NCBI GenBank assembly: GCA_918807975.1
Contig: OU964923.1
Coordinates: 20,875,235-20,939,234, forward strand
Length of the DNA stretch: 64,000 nt
Source: Aplidium turbinatum
Taxonomy: Eukaryota > Chordata > Ascidiacea > Aplousobranchia > Polyclinidae
Direction: 5' to 3'
The translations under genes were made by a program, and so were the position numbers. Each line of letters opens with the position of its first letter. The stretch's first letter is position 1. A model generated the notes under the pieces. The model had not been told where the DNA came from. It was given only the letters and a program-made list of their open reading frames with translations, and ran no database searches. Shown here one piece after another: positions 31,291 through 42,700 of this stretch.

Positions 31291-31959
31291 CTGTTCGCTG
31301 TTCTATAGGTTTGCGATGATACGTTCGAAACGTGGATGATAATAAGTGTTGACCGAAAAGTTACTTAGCTTTTATTTAAACTCACTGTTTGCAGCCTGTC
31401 CATTGTCCATGCTGGTGTCACATGCTATGTGTGTTCTAACTTTGTAATTGCAATCATTTTGTTTAGAATTTTGAGTATTTTTAATTGCAGAATGGAAAGC
31501 AATTGATCACTTTTCCATTGCAATCACTCCATTCATGAATTACAAAGAAAACGTGAATGCAAAGTCACTAAAACATGATTTAGCAGTATGTTCATTTTGT
31601 GCAACATTAGGCCTACATGTATAGTCACGGCAGTAGCCTATACCTTCCTTCGTGTTGGTGCAAAGATAAATCTAAAGAAATCTTTTCCGTAGCAGTTTGT
31701 TACATGAGCTTACTTCTAGACGTCACTCAATGATATGCTTGCTTTAATCCTATCGATCCACGTGATGATATGGTTTGGCGCAGTTGCAAACGAGAATACA
31801 CCCTGCGACATATTGTTAGTTTCATATTTACATCTTTTCAAAGTCTTTAGTTTCTGGTGAATAAGTATCGCCAAATCGAATACTTTTGAAGTTATTACAG
31901 GAAACGTCGTGGAATGTGATGATTCATTTCAACAAATGGAATTGTTTACATACATTTGT

Positions 31960-33057
31960 TTACAAACACTTCTTGTGAACTATTCCCGGCCCGTTTTCAT
32001 CGTATTCCTGTTTGGTGATCCACATCTTTTGAAAATCGGGGAGGGTTGCTAGAATTGAACCACCTATCCAGGAAGAGTGCTCGGCTGCAGGTGGGTCGAT
32101 GACTTTAACGTGTTTGCTTGATGCCTGTAAGCTCACTTCCTTCTCCATGCGTTCAGGAAATCCTCGAAACTTGGTGGATCCACCACTTAGGAGGATATTT
32201 TCATACATCATTTGTTGAAGTTCTGGCTCACATCCAGCAATTGCCTGATTAAGAAACTCTGCAATCCCTGGAGAGTCCATGTTGATTTGAGAAGGGTGGA
32301 AAAGCAGTTCCGGACATTGTATTCGCTCTGGACCTACAATGATGTTTTTACCGTCTGGTAGAGTGTAGCTCAGTTTTGAAACTTTATCACCCTGCAACTC
32401 GTCTTCAAAATTAAGTGCAACATAGCAACACTTTTCTTTAATAAGCTGAACTTCTTTATAATCTGACTTACTAGAAAATGAATAACCACGGTCGTGTAGC
32501 CTCTTCATTAAGTTGTCCGTAATGTCACGACCGGCGAGAAAAGTATGAAATTTGCCTCGTTCTTTAGCGTATCCTCCACACACGGGTACAGCAAGCGAAA
32601 CCGCATCACCACAATTGAAAACTATTCCTTCAGTCCGCCCAGATGCATACAGAGAAGCAACTTCCTGTGGAATGAGATAAGCAGCTCTGGTGGCAAAAGT
32701 TTCGAACATCAATTGAATTGTTTTTTCTCTGTTAATTTTCGGATTGCGCGTGGGCTCTGTCAATAGCACGGAATAGTTTTCAGGGGAAACATTTAACTTT
32801 TGGACAAGAATGTGATGCCACAATTTTTCCATGTCATTCCAGTTTGTAATAAGTCCATGTTCTATTGGATGGTACACATGGAGGTTTCCCATGCTTTGAG
32901 CTTCTTCTCCTACGTAATAGTCTTTCAGTGTATTTGCTGCACCGGAATCTGGCTTTCCTATTACAGACGGAATGACCATCGACGGCGACTGCTCTCCAGC
33001 GCATCCTGCGGCGCAAGTGTACGAAGCATTATCGATAACAATTATTGGTCCCGTCAT
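31960..33057 (-). CDS. Divergent actin-like protein, single exon
   Basis: It is a complete 365-residue actin-fold protein (actin has about 375). Recognisable actin blocks are YHPIEHGLITNWNDMEK, VLLTEPTRNPKINREK, EVASLYASGRTEGIV, LLSGGST and WIGGSILATLPDFQKMWITK, ending IVHKKCL where actin has IVHRKCF. The phosphate loops have changed: the actin block DNGSGMCKAG reads DNASYTCAAG, so the phosphate-contacting Lys is Ala, and DSGDGVTH reads NCGDAVSL, so Asp154 and His161 equivalents are Asn and Leu. Gln137 and His73 equivalents are kept. The DNase-I loop is short. These changes predict weak or absent ATP hydrolysis. Being intronless, it may derive from retroposition, as several testis-specific actin-like genes do. 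It is convergent with PTAR1. Confidence 0.9.
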   Translation of the reverse strand: MTGPIIVIDNASYTCAAGCAGEQSPSMVIPSVIGKPDSGAANTLKDYYVGEEAQSMGNLHVYHPIEHGLITNWNDMEKLWHHILVQKLNVSPENYSVLLTEPTRNPKINREKTIQLMFETFATRAAYLIPQEVASLYASGRTEGIVFNCGDAVSLAVPVCGGYAKERGKFHTFLAGRDITDNLMKRLHDRGYSFSSKSDYKEVQLIKEKCCYVALNFEDELQGDKVSKLSYTLPDGKNIIVGPERIQCPELLFHPSQINMDSPGIAEFLNQAIAGCEPELQQMMYENILLSGGSTKFRGFPERMEKEVSLQASSKHVKVIDPPAAEHSSWIGGSILATLPDFQKMWITKQEYDENGPGIVHKKCL

Positions 33058-34614
33058 GACTCGGACAAATAGCTTACAAAGCTAAAGTTTAATCTTAGTT
33101 TTGTGTTTCTAGCCTATTTGAAACAAAAATAGTTCGTTATGGCGCGAAACCTCTTCGTAGGCCGCCTATTCGTTACGCTTCTAAGTAGGCTATACTATAC
33201 TAACATTTGCTGAAGAATTTTTGCATATTAAATTCCCAAAGTGGGCAAAGGCATATAGCAGTTTAATCTAAATGCGAAATTCATAAAAAGGCATCGTGAA
33301 ATTCCAAGTGCATGGCCTTGTCCGTGTTCTAAGATTTATAAATTATTTAGTCTTTCACGTGCAGTAAGCTATTCAAAATAAAGATAGATATCAAAAAAGA
33401 AATATACATTCGTTTTTTGTAAAGATTCTTTTGTCATGATATTGTTGTCTTTGAAGGCGAAATTGATTTTTTAAATATAATATTACTTTAGCCTTCCTTT
33501 CTTAGGTTTTTAATTCAGGCCTGGTTAATTTAATCACTGTTCATCGACTACCTTTTACTAAAAATTGATCCCCCATGACCATGTGCATCAACTAAAGCCG
33601 GCTACTAAACCTCCATATTTCAACAGTTGCCTGCTCTGCTTATCAAAGGTTGGCATCATGATTAGCCCGACTCTACGTTTTCTATTGAGGAACAACTTAA
33701 GCTTACGAGCTACAGGCACACGAGTGATAACGCTAACACATCTTGAGTCATCAAACTATAGTTTGAAACCAAACTGGAACAAAGGTACAAACAACAAATT
33801 GTTATTCGTATCAGTCCGGTTTTCTGGTGAATTGATTTGCTTGCCTGCGCTATAGTAGCTGGCTTATCTCAAAGCGCCACATGCTATTGACATGATGCAG
33901 ATTGCACACTAATCACGCATTTCCTGAATCTCTTCAGTCAAGTCAAAGCAGTCGATTAAATATTTGCAGCAATTCATATTCCACAGAGCATGTCATCAAC
34001 AGAATGATCGATTGCTAATGTTGCATAAGATCTAGTAAAGTAAAAGCGCCATAAAAATTATATCTTACGAAAAACCCACTGAAACATACCCCACCCATGA
34101 TTAACAGGTTGATATGTAGGCTATTCTAGTAGGCTATGTAGCCTATAGCAGGTATTCTTAAAGTTTGCCTCAAAACTCCCAGTGGGTAGGGAGAATTGAT
34201 GTTGGGGGTAGGCTATATTCAACAGTGTTTGGGACGTTGGAACTTGTAATGTATACTGTATACCTAACTGCAATTAAAACATCTCAAAACAAAAAAATAG
34301 TTGGCGTTTCATTGATGATGCTATAGAGCTATAGGTAATCTAGGCTATTAAGCTACGATATCCTTCACCGATGTCGTTACTTTTTGCTACGGTTCGTTAT
34401 CCACTCCTTCCTGACCTAAAAGCCAACTTAAATCAACACCCACTTTTCTCAAACTTTTCTGAAATTATTTAGAAAAGCTGACATAAGACCTTTCATAAAT
34501 TTCTTTAACTTATGAAAGATTTCGTTTCGACCAATAATTTTGTTTGTGTGTGTAATAATTTAACAGTAGGTACTAAATAGCTTCGCCATTCACCAACTTG
34601 CAAAGTGTGGTATT
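33058..34614. other. Intergenic DNA, no gene recognised
   Basis: This is the upstream region of the actin-like gene. A frame at 33565-33855 (plus) has no recognisable motif. Short words GTAGCCTA and TAGGCTA are frequent around 34120-34350. Confidence 0.4.
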
Positions 34615-34679
34615 TAGTGGCGCCGCCTGACCTTCAACAATGGGGGGGCAAAATATTGACAGTGCAAGAAAAAAAAAGA

Positions 34680-35480
34680 CAGTAGCGTAGTCAGGGATTT
34701 TGAAAGGGTGGGTGTTAATGGGCGAAGCCCAACGGCGTCTTCGCCGAAGCCGACACTCAGCGGTGGGGGGTCTGGGGGGCCACCCCCAAAAAATTATGAA
34801 AAATTACTTTCAGTTTGGTGCATTCTGAGAGCATTTTCAACAAAATTGTTGGTATGAATATTCCTGTAAAATGGTGCTGTCCGGTAGCATAGCAAAAGGA
34901 TAAGATCATATTTTCTTCGGCATTTTTCGGAAATAAAGCTAAGTCTCTATGTTTTCTTGTTGCAAATTCCAGGCTGAGATATTTGAATGTTTGGTATTGG
35001 CAAAACTCGCTCTTTTAATGCAGTTTCGTTTAAAATTAGGCAAACTTTGTTTTAGAGACATAGGTTGATTGCTTTTTTTTTGCGAGATTATTACAGTTTC
35101 ATTATTTATCAATTTTCTCCTTGGTTGATCCAAAAAGCGATCTTATTCCGATAAGTCAATTACTTTTATGCTTTAAAAGTCCACCCAAAGTTTAGAAAAT
35201 GTAACGTCATACATCTTGATGAGTGTCAAACAAAAAGCTTTGAGACAATGAAGTTACTTTATTTCTGATATATTCAAGTTTTGTATAACGAATAGCTGTT
35301 TAGACGTTAATCTAGATCGAACAAGCGATCTCAGCAGTTACAGATGGCTTGCATCTTTGCACAGTTTGACGTGAAATTACATCATAGGCTAAAGCTTTTC
35401 TTGCAAACAATGTATTAACATCCGTAAATTCATTTGAAAGGTTGAAACCCCCAAACCACCCTCCCTTGGCTACGCCACTA
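34680..35480. mobile_element. hAT-like element with CAGTAGCGTAGTCAGG ends, copy 1
   Basis: The left end CAGTAGCGTAGTCAGG pairs with the right end CCTTGGCTACGCCACTA. The first 300 bp match copy 2 at 35986-36535 (shared words GGTGCTGTCCGGT, GCATAGCAAAAGGATAAG). The flank GTGCAAGA after the right end also occurs before the left end, separated from it by an A-rich stretch, so the duplication is altered. Confidence 0.65.
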
Positions 35481-35985
35481 GTGCAAGACAGTGATATATT
35501 ATTTAATTTCTCTTGTTTTCTACTGCTATTGTCTACTGCAGGGGTGGCCAACACGTCGATCGCGATCGACCGGTAGATCGCCAAGTTTCAACCGGTAGAT
35601 CGCGCCAGATTTTGTTTTGACAAAATTCCTAAAACGCGCATTTTTCAATCAAAATCCTGAGAGAAAATTTGTAGATCAACTCAGACAATACACTTGGTTA
35701 CATTATGTATAAAAACAGAATAGCCTACCTATCTTTCACGCCTATGAAACCATAATTTTATTGTTGTGTAACAAGTAGGCCTACGAACATCAAAGGTTAA
35801 AAATCGAAATAGTCTGAAAAATAGGTGTCTTGGCGAAAAAATAGCAGTAACTTTCCAGTTTGATTGTTGCTTGCGTTAGAAAAGGCTTGTTATTTAGCCT
35901 ACCTCGGTTGCAGTGCCGGTCTTGGGGTCTATTCCGGGCCCTGGGCGGAATATGCTTTGCGGGGCCCAATGACAATGATCCAATT

Positions 35986-36535
35986 CAGTAGCATAGCTGG
36001 GTATTTTGAAAGATGAAGCGGGGATTTGACGGTCATCGAGCGTAGCCTGGCGGCATGATCACCGAAGACGACACCCAGCGCTGGGGGGTCTGGAAGGCCT
36101 CCCCCAGAAATTTTTGAAAAATTACTTTGAATTTGAGGCATTCTGAGAGCATGTTCAACAAAAATTTGTGTATGAATATTACTGTAAAATGGTGCTGTCC
36201 GGTGGCATAGCAAAAGGATAAGATCATGCTTTCTTTGACATTTTTTGGAAATGAAGCTATGTCTCTATGTTGAGTCTGGATGCAACCTATTTCGTTCCTA
36301 GAAAAATTCGTACCTCGATTTTGTATCCTGAAATCGGAGTAACAAAATCAAATTTCGACCTGTTTTGTCCCCTGAAAAGATCAAGAGAAATTTTGAAATG
36401 TTTGCGGCAACTCCGATCAGCGACTTCGGCTCTGTTGTTTTTTTTCTCGATCTTTTCAGGGTACGAAATGTTCAGGGGACAAAATAGGTTGCACCCGTTG
36501 AGTCTCTATGTTTTCTTGTTGCTAATTCCTTTGTT
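35986..36535. mobile_element. hAT-like element, copy 2, nested in 35911-36662
   Basis: It begins CAGTAGCATAGCTGG and follows copy 1 (34680) closely for about 300 bp and again after the MITE at 36271-36501. The right end is missing. Confidence 0.6.
36271..36501. mobile_element. MITE with 10-bp duplication, innermost of the nest
   Basis: The perfect direct repeat GTCTCTATGT flanks it (36261-36270, 36502-36511); copy 1 of the host element has this word once, which confirms the insertion. The ends share GGTGCAACCTATTT-type inverted repeats. The duplication length fits Mutator-like elements. Confidence 0.8.
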
Positions 36536-37852
36536 GAATTCACTTCTTGAATTTTTCCATTGGAAATGATAAAATTACTGCATTTTCTAAGTAACTTGCG
36601 GGCCCCCTAATTTGCGGGCCCTGTGCGATCGCATGGTTTGCACACCCCAAAGACCGGCACTGATCGGTTGTTATGTTTATTGCAGTCTAATCCTAGTCCA
36701 GTCTAATCTACAGTAGCCTACCAAACTAACTTATTCTTCCTTTTCGTATAAACTTCTGGGACCGAGAATTTATCCTTTTATCTTCAACGTTTCACGGTGC
36801 TTTCGAACTACACTGGAAGGCTACTAAAAGCAGCCAGTCATTGATTTTATCATCCAAGACACGCACACCTTTCCTTCCATTAGGTGGCTTGAACATAGTA
36901 CAATCGTTGAATATGTGGTCTGTTCCTCAGCACCATATTCACAAGAAGAGGTCATTTCCCATTGGTGCATGGTTGAGCGGAAAAGCCCGACGCCCATGCG
37001 AAGATTTTTTGGCCTAACCACGCCAATCTCGGTAGCGTCATGCAGATGGGGCGGGTGTCGGCTTCGAAGATGAACGAATGGAATCTGGCTGTACTTGACT
37101 TCCATTCAGATTTTACTTAAGGTCTGCCCAATTAGCCACTGAGATGTTTTGTTTGTCAGCTTCTTTCAGCAAACGTTGAGCGCCTGGCAGGATGGGGTAT
37201 CTTGATTTCATATGATGGGAGGTAAATTAACAGAAACTTGAATAACTGATCAGTGCTGACAATGGTAAATGTGTGATAAATGTAAATCCATTTACAGTAA
37301 AAGTGTTACAACAAAAAAGTTGCTTAGTAACTTCATCACCGACCGGTCGATCTTTAGTAATTAAGAAATTTTCCAGTCGATCGCAAGCGATGAGAAGTTG
37401 GCCACTCCTGCACTGCAATATAGCCTACCAAAAGTCCCACATTTTTGACATGTCTGATCTGTTGAAAAAAATAAAATTCAAAATAAAACACAGTTTGATT
37501 CCGTATGGGACTTGCAACTGCCATGGCCAGCGAAATTCTACGTACCGGTAGCTTTTTTCCAGATTGAAAAACCATTTTTTACAAATGCACTTTCTGATTA
37601 TCCAACAGTCTGTTAGTTAAATATGCCTCATGATTTTGACTAGTCTGTTAGTTGACAGAGAAATTATCAAATACTGTACTGAAACGCGGTGAAAACGTTT
37701 TTCCATGCTTGGAAAATACAGATGTCAAAACATAGTAGACATTTCAAACGCAGAGGCGGTCACATGCGTATTGCGTAGCCTATGACATTGTGAGAATTGA
37801 GGCTAATAAAAGTTAATGGAATAAATATACTGTGACGGCTACCGGGCGTAGT

Positions 37853-38509
37853 TCAACTGCAATAAATACTCAGCCGGTGTTAAATGATTTTTTATTCTTA
37901 ATATTTCTTCTTCCTATCCACAAAGATTTCATCAGGAAAATGCCAAATGTCAAATGATAAGTTTAAAACACAACATTAGAGAACAATTTTTACATTTCTT
38001 ATTAAGATGCCAAAAATGCAGTATGACGGACAATACAGTTAAAGTCAACATGTTTCTACGTTTATTAGACGTAAAAACAAGCTTCCCTGAAATTAAAAAT
38101 AATCAATTAAATCGCCAACCCCAGCCAGCTAAATCTGCTGATTTTACATTGATTCAACGTTGTAGGGCGTTGAATCGATGTAAAAAATGCACAATCTTGC
38201 TCGCGGGGACGCAAGTCTTCCAATTTAAAGGCAATAAGCAACGCAATATCTTCAGAAATAGAAGAATGAGAAAATAATTTTACTACAAGTGAAACGTATT
38301 TTAACGTCTAATAAACGTAGGAACATGTTGACTTTAGTTGCATCATTTCGTCATACTGCATTTTTTGCATCTTAATACGTATATAATTGTTCGCTCATTT
38401 TGTGTTTTAAACTTTATCGTCATTATATTGCGCATGAAATCTTCGTGTATAGGATAAAGAAACATTATGAATAAAAAATCATTTAACACCGGTGGAGCAT
38501 AATTGCAGT
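37853..38509. mobile_element. Long foldback element, arms about 225 bp
   Basis: The left arm words AACTGCAAT, CCGGTGTTAAATGATTTTTT, AAGATTTCAT, AAAATGCAGTATGACG and GTTTCTACGTTTATTAGACG reappear as reverse complements in reverse order from 38290 to 38509. The loop of about 200 bp contains a copy of the palindromic MITE. No clear duplication and no coding content. Confidence 0.8.
38128..38205. repeat. Palindromic MITE copy in the foldback loop
   Basis: TTACATTGATTCAACGTT is followed by a near reverse complement, GCGTTGAATCGATGTAA. Same core as 431-526. Confidence 0.6.
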
Positions 38510-38939
38510 TTAATAGAATAAACTTTAACTAATATTAACTGGACTATAACATACCAAGCTGTTGAAAACTCGACAGGGAAAGCAAAATGTGGCATCCTTA
38601 GCTTCTGAATACTCCAGCTAGAGATAGTCATCAAACCACTGGTTACTTACTGTATTACTTTAGTAGACTATGCACTGCCACCACTCAAGAACCAAGCAAG
38701 AGCCAATCTGCTGAACAGCTGGTAACAATTGTTATACGTGACAGGCAGCAGGCAAAGTACGTGAATAGAATCACAAAATCGTAGTAATAACAGCAGCAAG
38801 AAGAGAAAGTTTAAAATAAAAGAGAAAGCTTTTACCCTCCCCCTCCTAGCAACTTGAGCTGACTTCAGGTTGGGATCCAAATATTTAAAAAAATAATAAC
38901 AATTTGTAAAAATATAAAAAAAATTAAAAGGATGATGTC

Positions 38940-38993
38940 CAAAACATTGGGGAGGCAGCTGCCCCGCCTGCCCCCCTTCTGCCGGCGCCACTG
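38940..38993. repeat. Solitary hAT-type end
   Basis: GCCGGCGCCACTG is the reverse complement of a CAGTGGCGCCGGC terminus. A possible partner, TAGTGGCGCCGCC, lies at 34615, but no duplication supports joining them into one 4.4-kb element. Confidence 0.45.
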
Positions 38994-39499
38994 ATTGATT
39001 TTGTATAGAGGTTTGTGAGCTTTAATACATCACATGAGGATCTGAAATAGTTAACTATAGAGGGTTTCTAAACCACCACTCCAGTAAAAGTAGTATAGCT
39101 TATTGTAAGCTCACGGAAGCAATACAAGTTTATGGAACAGCCATGGCTACTTAACACTTCGGTATTGTTGTTCGAGAAGGGAGCATTTTTTGGCAATTTT
39201 ATGAGGATGTCTTTTATGGACAGCCCTTTTAGAAAAATGTTTACTGGACGTGGTACGTTATCGATAGCGATGAGGACACAACTTATTTATCCATTTCGCT
39301 CATCATCGTCCGACTGAATAATGTAGGCTTCCAGTAAAGAAATATTAGACTACCACGGCACACGCAAAATATTTTTAAAACATAAGCTCCTGGACATATC
39401 TAGGTACGTACCGGTACAGACAAGTCACCCTCAGCATGTCTTGCAACTAATACGTCAATTATTATTTGTAGTTTAGGCGGTAAAATATTGCAAAGGCTG
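38994..39499. other. Intergenic DNA, no gene recognised
   Basis: This is the region downstream of the claudin-like gene. A frame at 39132-39317 (plus) has no recognisable content. Confidence 0.35.
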
Positions 39500-39714
39500 T
39501 CAAGTTTCTGTCCCGTTTTCAGGGACATTATTTCTGTGACAGTTTCTTAAGGCTTGAACATATTTTACAGACATCCAAGCACTTCCAGCAGCAAGAAGGG
39601 CACATCCTGAACTAGTCCATCCGAATATATATCCAATCAGGTAGCTGAAATCTTTTGCAAATGTCTCCGAAGCCTTGGAAGTAAATATTATCACACCAAT
39701 GAACCCAAAAATAG
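39500..39714 (-). CDS. Claudin-like gene, last exon
   Basis: The acceptor on the minus strand is TTTATATTTCAG. It codes helices 3 and 4 and a 20-residue polar tail, with stop TGA at 39500. Confidence 0.7.
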
Positions 39715-42700
39715 CTGAAATATAAAAATGAGACATTTAGGCTACTCTTACATTTTTCAAAAAGATTTAATTCAACAACAAGATTTTGCTTTATTTTTTG
39801 GCGTGGTTTTGTTTGCGATGTGACCAATCATTAAATTATTTATGAATGACCTGTAACATTGTGTAGGATGAAGATTTAGGCCTGCTTGGTTTTTTAAAAC
39901 TACAATAGGCTATTGCCTAGTGTGTAGCAGCGGTTCTCAACCGGGAATCTGCGGTTTTCAGGAAGTGAGTAAAAGTTTCCGAATTTGCAGTTGGTTGATA
40001 AATTACGACATTTAAAAATTATTTGTGTATTAAGGGCTACAGTGATTCTCAAACTGTGCATCACTACATCTTGGTGTGTCTTTTGAAATTTCAAAGGGCA
40101 TCGCACAAAAGTTTTATCCAAAGAACGAAAAACTGCTCTTTGGATACCGATTAAATGCAATTTTGCTGATGAAATTCTATCACTTTTTTCTGAAAAACAG
40201 TGTAGGCTACGCTAAAAGCTGTTTAAGAAATCTCCATTGACTTCAGATTGGGAATCACTAAACTAATTTATGAAAGCGTGGCCCAAATCTTTTAAAAGTG
40301 TTCCGCTCAGGCAATTTCTATTTAATCTATTTTGATCTAATTCTAAACAATTGTTTTTGGTTTAATTTGTTTTAAAAGAATCGTGGAAAAATAGTTTACC
40401 AAAAAGGAAAATGTTTTATCAAAGATGAACTATTAAGCTTAATGGGGAGGGCTATTCTTAGGGAAAGGCGGGAAAACGGACATGCTAACTTCAAAGTGCT
40501 CTATTTGAGCAAAAAAAAAATCAGATATCCTGGACCTATAGCGTTTATTGAATTAACATGTCACTTAACAACAACTGCCCAGAGTATGAAACTTAATGTG
40601 TTTTTATTTGTTTTGTTTATTTACAAAAAAATAATTTTTATTCTGTGTGTCCATTTTGCCTCGAGCATGGGGCAAAACGGACATAGTATAAGACCGCTTT
40701 GCCTCCAAGTTTATTTTGTTAATTATTTTCCAAGATCAAGCGATTTTTTGCCAACTTGTTAAATGAATATCCAATATCCATCCATAAAAACAGTCAAGTT
40801 TGGTGATCAATAAAATTATTTTAAAGAAAGCTTTCGCCGCCATAAAGCCAATTTCTTCAATAGTCTAATTCAAATAGAATGAAATTATAACTGTTAAACA
40901 GTGTTTGACGAATGCAATAGGCTATAATATAGCCCAGAAAGGTTATTTTCGGAGTAGGCTATACAGTGATCCATGATTCACCAATGTTTAAAACTAAAAA
41001 AGAAGCAGAAATTTTCAAAAAACACTTCACATTTTAGTAGACAAGTTTTTAGGTTTAAAGCTATTTCGACCTCTTTGCTGCCCAGTATCGCACTAAAATT
41101 TCAATTTTTGTGTGGAATATTTATTCCAGGGATATCTATCACTACGGGATTGGAAACTATGTGGAACTGAAACCAACAGGTTTCCGAGGCCAAGAAAGAA
41201 ACCGCCTACTGTAACAGTAGTTCCTTAGCATTTTGCATACTGCAAATCGGATGAGGAGTGTTCAGCAATCAGTGAAATATGCTGCTGCATCATCAACTTG
41301 TTCACAGACCAATCCAGTACGAAACCAATACGTTCGCGATGTCATCAGAACTAAAACCAATAGTCATTCTGGAAATTTTTTAAGCAGCAAAGAAAATACA
41401 ACATGACTGTGTCTGTATTAATGGAATACAAACAAATAAACAAACCAGGCAAGCGTAAACCTTACAATTTATAGCAGGTGAATTGATTGTTACACTTTCG
41501 GTTGTTCGTTTAGCCCAGTGATTCCCAACGTGGTCCAGGTGGACCACTGGTGATCCACCAGGAATTTCTGTTGGTCCACAGAGAGTTCTATAAATCCTTA
41601 ATAAAACGTTCTTCAAAATTGTATCATTTACTACAGTAAATTATGTAAGGACTGCATACAAGTATAAGAAAATTTAGTATGTATGATTGTATGTCAGCGT
41701 GACGTAATAATCATGTTTACTTCGTGATTTTTGATCAATTTTTCTGGAAGATAAGCATAAGCTCAGTAGTTTTTGAACTTATTTTAGTAGTTGACGAGTA
41801 GGCTATTGAGCTGTTCAAGGCATAAATGAAGTGCTGGCAAGCCTAATCAATAAATCATATGTTGCTGTGATTGTTGTCGGTGCACAAAGATTGCGCTTCT
41901 GTATGGTGCAAAGTTTCTTTCGGGAGAGGAGAGCTATTCGCTGTTTCACTGAATGTTAATTAAATTATTTTAAGAATGTCACATGTTATATTTTTTCAAA
42001 CGCTAAATTGAGTGCTGTATTCTGCAGTACTTTCAAATTAACAAAATGTCAAAAGCTCCTGCTGCTAAGAAAGCGAAACTGACAGCTGAGACATTACCAG
42101 ACATTACCATTTTATTGAAACAATATGTGCATGATGTTTTGTTAGCATTTGAAATTAAAATTGTATGTATTCAAGTAGTTAAGGTTGAGTGTGCAAATTA
42201 ATTAGTTAATTACATATTATTTTATTAAGGACCAAGATTGAACACGCCCTTGAGTTTTCTGACCTATGTGCAATACAGTTTCGAATAGTGGCGTTCATGA
42301 GGCGTTAACATAGCAAAATGGTCCATCAGATATTTTTTTTTTAAATATGGTCTATGAGCCAAAAAAGGTTGAGAATCACTCATTTAGCCTATTTTTTGGT
42401 GCCCTTTGAGGTCAATTTATGTGATTATTTATCACAGCAGAGCACAAAAAAAAGTGACCCTACTGGTGTATAAAAAGGATTTCGGTCGTTGTGGTGTAGC
42501 CTATTTACATGCATATGGCCTTTTGTGATTGCGATTTTCGTTAAATTTTTATTGTGGCCTTTTAGTAAGTTGTTTATATGGAGTTTGTTGACCTTTTAAT
42601 AAGTTTTATCAATGCGTTAACCTTTTGCGAAGCTCGAAATACGCTTGGCCTAACAATATTTTTTGGTTTTTGGACTCGTTGCATTCATTCATTTTTTGAA

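Larger units (their letters stand above)
35911..36662. mobile_element. hAT-like element nested in 35539-37410
   Basis: The ends CAGTGCCGGTCTTGGGGT and ACCCCAAAGACCGGCACTG are inverted. The flanks CTCGGTTG (35903-35910) and ATCGGTTG (36663-36670) form an 8-bp duplication with one change. Confidence 0.8.
35539..37410. mobile_element. Outer hAT-like element, host of nested insertions
   Basis: The left end CAGGGGTGGCCAAC with following GATCGCGATCGACCGG pairs with the right end GTTGGCCACTCCTG, preceded by CAGTCGATCGCAAGCGATGA. A target duplication is not clean. Inside lies the hAT at 35911-36662 with its own nested elements. No transposase is recognised. Confidence 0.65.

Noticed and set aside
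32545-32766. Plus-strand frames within the actin-like gene and similar frames opposite the MAGUK gene at 7372-7611
   Set aside because: They are shadows of clearly coding minus-strand frames.
38690-38990. Minus-strand frame at 38668-38991 as a membrane protein
   Set aside because: Hydrophobic only because of T-rich sequence next to a transposon end; no conserved feature.
34615-38993. One 4.4-kb hAT with CAGTGGCGCCG ends
   Set aside because: The two ends differ after about 12 bases and the flanks show no 8-bp duplication, so they may belong to two elements.
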